DNA of 64,000 nucleotides from Ignelater luminosus. Lineage: Eukaryota; Arthropoda; Insecta; Coleoptera; Elateridae. A program made the translations under genes and the position numbers. Below are positions 57,111 through 64,000 of the stretch, one piece after another (the stretch's first letter is position 1; each line of letters starts with the position of its first letter). Location: the NCBI GenBank assembly GCA_011009095.1, contig VTPC01000996.1:84344-148343 (forward strand). The letters run 5' to 3'. Below the pieces are notes generated by a model. That model did not search any database and was not told where the DNA came from. It worked only from the letters and a program-made list of their open reading frames with translations.

Positions 57111-59155
57111 AAAGAAATTTATAAAGAATTAATTCATTTAGGCATTACCTATAAATGTAAAAACAAGGGATTACCTAATCATCTCATCAATGTTGATACT
57201 ATTATTAGCTTTTTTATATCTGCCGCTAAAGATAATTGTAGAACTAATAATACCTTAATTAATTATTACAGAACTCAGTGTAAGGATTCCGTACTTGAAA
57301 AATTTGAGTTTAAACTGACGAATTCAGATGTCATTATAAAAATAATTAATTTGATAAACTCCAATGCTGTGGGAATTGATAAAATATCCCTAACAATGTT
57401 ACAACTTTGCTGTCCATTTGTAATACCTGCTATTATACACATTGTAAACTTTGCAATTGAAAATTAAGTTTTTCCTGATTTTTGGAAAATATCTATAGTC
57501 CACCCGCTTCCTAAGAAATCTAATCCTGAAACTTTATAGCATTTTACCAGTATTGTCGAAAGTTTTTGAAAAGGTTTTGTATACTCAAATAAGAGAACAT
57601 CTTTCTGTGTTTAAGATTCTACCAGAATTACAATCTGGGTTTAGAAATGGTTACAGCTGCGAAACAGCATTACTTAAAGTAACAGATGATATACTTGCAG
57701 CTCTAGAAAAAAATAAGTTTGCAATACTTATTTTACTTGACCTTTCAAAAGCTTTCGACACTATTCATCATGATATTTTGTTGGGTATTTTACACTTTAT
57801 TGGCTTTCGGGATAATGCAATTACGCTTATGTCCAGCTATTTAAAAGGAAGGTCTCAAGTAGTTTGTAATAAAAAAATATTTTCCAACAATATGGCTTTA
57901 ACATGTGGAGTTCCACAGGGATCAATCCTTGGACCTCTATTATTTGCTACATATATATACTTCTAACATCCCAACATGTTTGAGATTTTGTAACTATCAC
58001 TTATATGCTGATGATACTCAGCTATGTTACAGTTTTGATGAAAACAACATTGATTTAGTAAATCATAATATGAATACGGATTTGTCAAATTTTGTACAGC
58101 ATGCAAAAGAACATTCATTAAATATTAATGCTTCAAAATCTAAAATTTTATTATTTGGTTCACAGTTTAACTCCAGTAAAAGACAAGACTTAATTAGTAA
58201 ATTGGAGTTCACTGATTATACAAAAAATCTAGGTTTAATAATTGACACTAGTTTGCGGTTTGAACAACATATAAAAGTGCTTACGCAAATTTATGATACT
58301 TATATGGCATTAAACATCTTCTTAACTATTATTCTAAAATACTGCTGTGCAATTCGCTCGTTCTATCACATTTCACTTTTTGTTCGACTGTATACAGTGC
58401 CTGTCTTACTGCTGAGTCATAGGATACAAATTGTTCAAAATTCATGTTTGCGCCTCATTTTTGGAATAAAAAGAACACAATCAGTCTCACACAAACTAGT
58501 TAATATTTCATGGTTGAATATGAAAAATAGGTATAGTATTCCAAAAGATATAGTGCATTTATGACTTAGTTGCTACTTAGTTTACAGTAAATTTTACAAG
58601 TTCGTCACAGCAGGGTGTCATAAATCCACTTACCTGTGAAGACCTTTTCTGACATTAACACAGGGTCGTATTGAGATAAGTTTAACTTTCGTAAATACTT
58701 TTAAACTAAAATGTTAGAAAAATAAATTATTTCAATACGGTTCTTGCAATCGTCTCTGACACGTGCCACTACTTGTATTTGTTGATTTTTATGAGGGACC
58801 CGCTGTGAAATACTTAAGTAGTCAAAGTCATAAACGCACTATATCTTTTGGAATACTCTACTACCTTTATTCTGCCATTCTTTTTCACAAAATTATAAAT
58901 TGTAATAAAATAACATTCCGTACCGATGTTCATAATATTAATATCGGACAGAAAGACTTAATAACAATTCCTTGTCATAAAACCAAAATGTACCAAAGAT
59001 CTTTTTCTTATGGTATATGTAACGTGTATAACTCCTTGCCGGCTGAAATTAAAGTTTACGAACCACTTAAATTTAAAAACACTGTGCAGAAGTTACTTTT
59101 GCAAAATAATCTGTAAAAAAAAGAAAGAAAAAGAAAAATAAAAACAATAATTTTG
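57111..59155 (+). mobile_element. LINE (jockey/CR1-like) reverse transcriptase, 5'-truncated and broken
   Basis: In order on the + strand: a thumb-proximal start (VLEKFEFKL, NAVGIDKISL, FPDFWK, HPLPKKSNP); then ILPELQSGFRNGYSCETALL, LLDLSKAFDTIHHDIL, CGVPQGSILGPLL; then the catalytic YADDTQLCYSF; and at the 3' end FSYGICNVYNSLPAEI. It shows an in-frame stop near 57466, frameshifts near 57535 and 57950, and further breaks at 58560-58790. An A-rich tail with AATAAA lies at 59118-59155. No ORF1 or endonuclease precedes it. The arrangement fits a 5'-truncated non-LTR retrotransposon; the clade assignment is approximate. Confidence 0.85.
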
Positions 59156-59196
59156 TACAATTGATCTAAACTAAAAATATTGAAAATTTTGCTTTG

Positions 59197-59272
59197 TCTC
59201 TCTCTCTTTCTCTCACTCTCTTCTATTCTTCCCATTCTCTTATTACTATTATTGTTATTATTATTATTTTAG
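59197..59272. repeat. CT-rich and ATT microsatellites
   Basis: A TCTCTCTCTC run is followed by a TTATTATTATTATT run just past the LINE tail. A second TTA array lies at 59580-59605. Confidence 0.8.
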
Positions 59273-59981
59273 AATTACAGCCTTGTACCAAGCCGCTATA
59301 TTTGTGCTAGACCAGTTGCATAGAATGTGGTTGATTGAGTGGTTGGGTTGGTCGTGTGATTAGCCATCTGAATATAGTAAAATATAAAGTAAATTCAAAT
59401 TATTCACTTCGGGTTGGCTAGTCACGTGGTTTACTTGATAATTTTGCTAACCATGCTCTGTGCAAATGGATCATTAAATGTAAGAATTGGTTGAGTGGAA
59501 GAGCAGACAAAGACTTTTGGGATTATGTTGTATAATTTTATGTATTTGGATTACTTTTAATTTCCCAACAAAGTCATGTTATTATTATTATTATTATTAA
59601 TAATACTTCAAAAAGATAGAAAATTATCAAAAACAGTAATATTTAATACAATTAAAGCTCAGATCTTATGAAAGTTTCTCGTTATTTTGCGATATACACA
59701 CTTAGCATGAGAAAAAGTAATCGAGAACGTATGGTTGCAACAGGTCATGTCACAGTATGCGCATTCCTATTCCAAAATTGTTTTTTTAATACATAATACA
59801 ATCTGTTGAGGGCGCTGCTGCACCAAAATATGGCGGTGAGTGGTGAGAAGAGTACTTGTTAGTTGTCACTTTCTCTAGTGACCTTGTGCGTCAAACGTCA
59901 AAGTAGTGTGATTTCCATCCATTTATGTTTTGTGCTTTGATTTTGTGTATTTTATATTGATAAATAATATAAAAGTAATGG
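59273..59981. other. Spacer
   Basis: No gene recognised. It contains the TTA microsatellite at 59580-59605. Confidence 0.4.
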
Positions 59982-59989
59982 ATTGTATC

Positions 59990-60145
59990 CAGTGGTGTAT
60001 TGGGGCGGGAACACAGGGGAACGGTGTTCCCCTACTTACCAATGAATACTAAATATTCTTTTAAAAATCTAATTATTTTATATAATAAATGTGTAATATG
60101 ACTATCAGTATTCCCCCACTATTTCTTTTTAGCTATACATCACTG
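59990..60145. mobile_element. Small hAT-type MITE with 8-bp target duplication
   Basis: The ends are inverted, CAGTGGTGTATTG at the left and the complement of CAGTGATGTATAG at the right, flanked by the identical octamer ATTGTATC (59982-59989 and 60146-60153). An internal GGGGAACGGTGTTCCCC palindrome is present. At 156 bases it is non-coding. Confidence 0.82.
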
Positions 60146-60426
60146 ATTGTATCATAAACAAACTTATGCATCTTCAATTCTTGCAATAATGTAAACAGAA
60201 TTTTAGCTGGTGAGGAAACAAGAATATCCCCTAAAAGCTGTAATTTATACAAACAAGCACAACAAATTTGTATAAAACGTGGAAAATTTCGAAAATAATA
60301 ATGAAATGGTACAATTATTGTGCTTAATTTTGTAATATAAGTTTTTGTTCTTGTAAAATATATTTTAGACCTAATATGTTTACATAATATAATCTTTTGT
60401 TAACTTGAGCTTTTTATTTTTAAATA

Positions 60427-60543
60427 CAGTGAAACCCGCTTTAATAGAATATCAGTTATAAGAATATCCTGCTATAAGCAATCACAATTCAATGTCCCAA
60501 ATCGATACAAATGCTATTCTATTCTAATAAGCAGGTTTTATTA
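60427..60543. mobile_element. pogo/Tigger-like MITE
   Basis: The left end CAGTGAAACCCGCTTTAATAG pairs with the complement of the right end (CTATTCTAATAAGCAGGTTTTATTA-type) with several mismatches. TA flanks both sides (60425-60426 and 60544-60545). A CAGT start and a TA duplication are typical of pogo-like elements. 117 bases, non-coding. Confidence 0.6.
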
Positions 60544-60605
60544 TATTTTAAATTGATCCAACCAAAAGGAATCTAGGGTGAGTTGTGCAAAAGTGAGTTA
60601 AATTA

Positions 60606-60713
60606 CAATTAAATAGTTAATCACCGTTTTAGCTGATCTGTTTGGATAAAATTTAAATAATTAATTAAATATTTTCCAATCAGATCGGCTAGAACGGATT
60701 AATTATTTAATTG
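60606..60713. repeat. Hairpin repeat
   Basis: Positions 60606-60645 and 60676-60713 are imperfect inverted copies (TTTAGCTGATCTG pairs with CAGATCGGCTAGA). No target duplication is clear. Confidence 0.6.
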
Positions 60714-63700
60714 ATAGCAAATATCTAATTGGTTTTACTGTCCATCCCTAAAGAATGAAATTGAAACCTTAGATATGAACATCTCTAATAATTGACAAAC
60801 TATTTTAACAGTTTTTCTTAGAGTAGATGGCACCACGGTTGCAAAAACAGTTTACCCCTTCCAGTGACATATCTCAACAGTATATTTAATCTAGGAATCA
60901 TATTCTAGTGGAAAACATGAGTATTTTCTTATTTTAAATTTATCTCACAGGTCCAAATGTAACAAAATAAATAATGTTATTACATTATTATACACGTACT
61001 ATATTCAGCAAAAGAAGTTTTCATTTATTTTTGTTTATTAGAAATCAAATAAAAGAGAGTCCTGCATTTTGCTAAAAAAACAAAGCAACATAAATTACCA
61101 AATATAATACAAGATGATATTTTGTAACTAGAAATGTTAAAACACCCAGTATTTTCAAAATTGTGAAGAGTGCTAGGGTTTTTACCCTTTTAAGGCTGAG
61201 TGTCAAAAGGGTACCAAGTCTTTTTTTATACAGGGTGTTTCAAAATAACACCGACAACACTTAACCACTGGTTCTGGGGAACAAATAACGACAATTGATT
61301 GAAAAAAAGTTAGGTAAAAAGTTTTTAGTTTTTGAATTATAAGCTGTCAAAGTCAACACAATTTTTTCTAAATTTTTTAACTGCGTCTCACTAAATCTAT
61401 TGATCGTAATCGTAATGAAATTTGGTATGTTGGCTTGTGGGGGGTTAAGATGATCTTTTTCCTGATATATCGATGAAATTAATAATTTGGAACACAGAGT
61501 TTTACACGCACACCTCTCTTTGAATTTAAGCACTATTTTTTAGAAGTTTACTTCTTCTGCAAGAAAATTTACCTCTTGCAATTGTTTCGTAAACTCAACT
61601 GTTTTTGAGAAAATTAAGCTTTTTTGAATGCTTGAAAGATTGTTACTAATCTCATCACGGGTAAAGTAAATCGCATTGCCATGGAAATTTGTTTCATTTC
61701 ATTCTCATTCATTTTCATTTCATTGTTTATTGTTATTTAAGCTAAACTTAAATATATACAATCTAATCCCCTGGCGAAATTTAGCCAAAGGCTACTCTGA
61801 TTAGGCGTTTTATAAAACGAATATTTGCTAAAACTGAAAATATCTAATTTTCTTGGGAACAAGCTAAGATAGAAAAGAATAACAATATATGAAGATATAA
61901 GATCTGATGTAGTTAAAGTTTTTCCTAGTTTTCATTTATTAAGACCCACGTCTTCCTGGCTATGTCACTATTAGAGAAAAACTAAAGAAAAACACGATCG
62001 TTGTGACCTTTATTGAAAATTTAAAAAACTAGTTTGAGGGTGATCACACTGTTGCCACAATAATAAAACATATTGGCAGAAACAATAATAAATGTTATAA
62101 ATCTTCAGGTTTGGAGATTTGTAGCCAGCCACAGTTACAGTTGATGATCACCCTTTCTTCCGCATTTTGATACATTTTGACGAAATTTAGGGTCATATCT
62201 TGGTTGATGATTTTTTCTTATAGGTTTGATTTTATAAATTTTAAAATCATTGTTCTTTAAATAAATTATATTTCGTTGGTTTGGCAGAATAAGAAAACAC
62301 AAGCAGGTTGAGGTTAATATGTTTATTTATTAGTGAATATAATAGTGAAACGTTCTGGAACACACGGCTTAATTCGTTATGTTATGTTACTTGTACGGCG
62401 TTTAAAACTAAACTAACTTGACCTGAATGGTCACACATGCTAAAAACTTAAAACTAAACCCAAATTGACCCTTAAAATGCTACTGTTCTATTTTTGTCCG
62501 TTCATCTTGAAAACATCTCGTAGCACCCTCCTCAAGGGGTCCTTCCGAGAACTACTAATATATTAAATGCTTAACATATGCCATAACACTACCCGTGGTT
62601 TTTGTGAAAGTCTTATTTTCGGTTTTGAAAACATTCTCCTAATTCAGAGAATTCTTTACAATCATAACTAATTGTCAAAGACACAGTCTTCTAGATTAGG
62701 TCAGTTGTAGCTCTTACATGACCTGGATGATTTCAAAAACTCCATTGCTTTTTTAGTTCTAAATCTGCCAATTTGATGCTAGTCACAAGCTTTTAAAAAG
62801 CGTGGGCTTAAAAACAATGCACTGCAAATTATCACACTTTTACGAAGTTTAGTTTTAAGGTTATCTGAATATTATTTGACAACTCTAATGCAAGTAAGTG
62901 TAGAAATGTGGAAAAAAGCAAGAAACCTCGCAAATTCTTATAGAAATTGTGGGATTCTTTTAGCAAATTATCTAAATCTACAAATTACAATTTTACTGAT
63001 CAAAATATGGGTAAAGGATGAATTGATAAGTATGGATCATCTTGTATGGAGTTTCCTACTTGCTCCACATCCTGTAAAGCAATCCCTTGCAACTAAATTT
63101 CCAAGAACCGAGCTGTTGGTGACGTGCGCCAGCGCATTTCCTTCTCCCTCAGTTTGTGCAATACAACAAGATCTAAGTGCAAAACTTATTAACTCACATT
63201 ATACCTAAAGAGAGCAACAAAAACCCAATCAAAGATACCCATGGATTCTAAATTTCTTGTCTTTGATAGTTTCATACTAATAAAAAAGTAAAACAAAAGC
63301 TATTAAAATAATGCAAGTGAAATTTAAATTTTTTTAGGTTATTTTTTAAGTGATTACAGTTAACGTAATTCATATTTATAATAACTTATAAAACTGTAAA
63401 TTTCATTTAGAATCTTATGGCATCAAGAATGAAAATGGTGAATGGGAATATTCAATAGTCAAAATGATTTATGACATTTAAAAGTTGAATATTTGATTTC
63501 ATAATTTAAGGATTACTCTAAGACAATCTTTTAAAATTCCAAGGGTACCTTTGACTTGGTTTTTTGTTGCTCACAGTATATCAAAATGCAGGGGTACATT
63601 TTGTATAATATGTGAGCTTTAGCCATGACATTAAATCTACGAAAATTGCTGGTTTTAGTCAAATAAATTGCATTTGTTATGAAACAACTGCTAAAATAAA

Positions 63701-63860
63701 AGAAAGATGCTTTTAAGATATTGTACAGGACATTAACAAATAGCAGGAAATAAGCCTTCTCTCAATTCTGTAATATACAAACGGACTATACTTTTTAAGT
63801 TTTCATAGTGGCAGTCAGAGCTGCGAAGTAATTCAATTAAAGTATTTTAAAAAGTGTTTT
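60714..63860. other. Repeat-rich spacer to the window end
   Basis: No gene recognised. TACAGGGTGTTTC at 61229 is another dispersed-repeat end. A short inverted pair GGGTGATCA at about 62039 and TGATCACCC at about 62144 may bound a small element. An unidentified 110-codon frame at 62876-63208 (+) has no recognised family. Confidence 0.4.
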
Positions 63861-64000
63861 ATGGATTTTATTCACTGGTGGTGTTTTGTTGGTTGCCTAT
63901 TTATAGATATAAACAAAATAGAAATTGTTATAATTCCAAACTATTTATTGTTAGAAAAAAAATTTGAACATCGTCTTCAGAGAATCCTTGTATTTCAGGT
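63861..64000. repeat. Dispersed repeat, copy 2 (truncated by window end)
   Basis: Matches 2641-2780 in the same orientation with about seven differences. The alignment reaches the last base, so the true repeat is longer. Confidence 0.7.

Noticed and set aside
62876-63208. 110-codon frame near the window end
   Set aside because: No recognisable motif or family, and no promoter or splice evidence.

Overview
The window is animal nuclear DNA, AT-rich, with spliced housekeeping genes separated and interrupted by many transposon relics. Short GT-AG introns, the short (329 aa) form of phosphoglycerate dehydrogenase, and the mixture of Mos1-type and irritans-type mariners, P-element/THAP9-like relics, hAT, PIF/Harbinger and pogo-like elements point to an insect. 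A beetle would fit, but that is only an impression. No CRISPR array, operon, bacterial gene, rRNA or tRNA was seen.

Genes from left to right: mRpS22 (mitochondrial ribosomal protein S22, + strand, 3 exons, 5084-6256); PHGDH (3-phosphoglycerate dehydrogenase, - strand, 5 exons, 9668-11098), tail to tail with mRpS22; Rrp6/EXOSC10 (nuclear exosome 3'-5' exonuclease, - strand, 12 exons, 16412-30101); TMEM98 (+ strand, 4 coding exons, 30920-32709), head to head with Rrp6 across about 0.8 kb; ABCF2 (ABC-F ATPase, - strand, 9 exons, 37876-49773); and the last seven exons of a serine/arginine-rich protein that I cannot name (- strand, 53589-56571, 5' end not found). Exon phases and lengths join exactly in all five named genes, giving proteins of 349, 329, 919, 226 and 625 aa, close to their human or fly counterparts. 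The genes are unrelated in function; nothing suggests a shared pathway.

Transposons account for most of the other recognisable sequence. Rrp6 intron 7 (6.6 kb) holds a decayed P-element-like transposon that was itself hit by a Tc1/mariner-type element, and Rrp6 intron 5 holds a second THAP/P relic and a 465-bp foldback element ending 14 bp from a splice donor. ABCF2 intron 7 (9.6 kb) holds a large inverted repeat whose right arm carries an apparently intact 1286-bp Mos1-like mariner, and 0.5 kb away a full-length irritans-type mariner with one frameshift. Outside the genes there are a hAT element with a perfect 8-bp target duplication inside an older DDE transposase fragment, two hAT-type MITEs with perfect 8-bp duplications, a PIF/Harbinger MITE (TTA duplication), a pogo-like MITE, a LINE reverse transcriptase, and a LINE ORF1 with PHD finger and zinc knuckle.

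No clearly new biological system was found. The items most worth following up are the intact Mos1-like mariner and the palindrome it sits in, the nested insertions with readable target duplications, and the tandemly duplicated exons of the unnamed gene.
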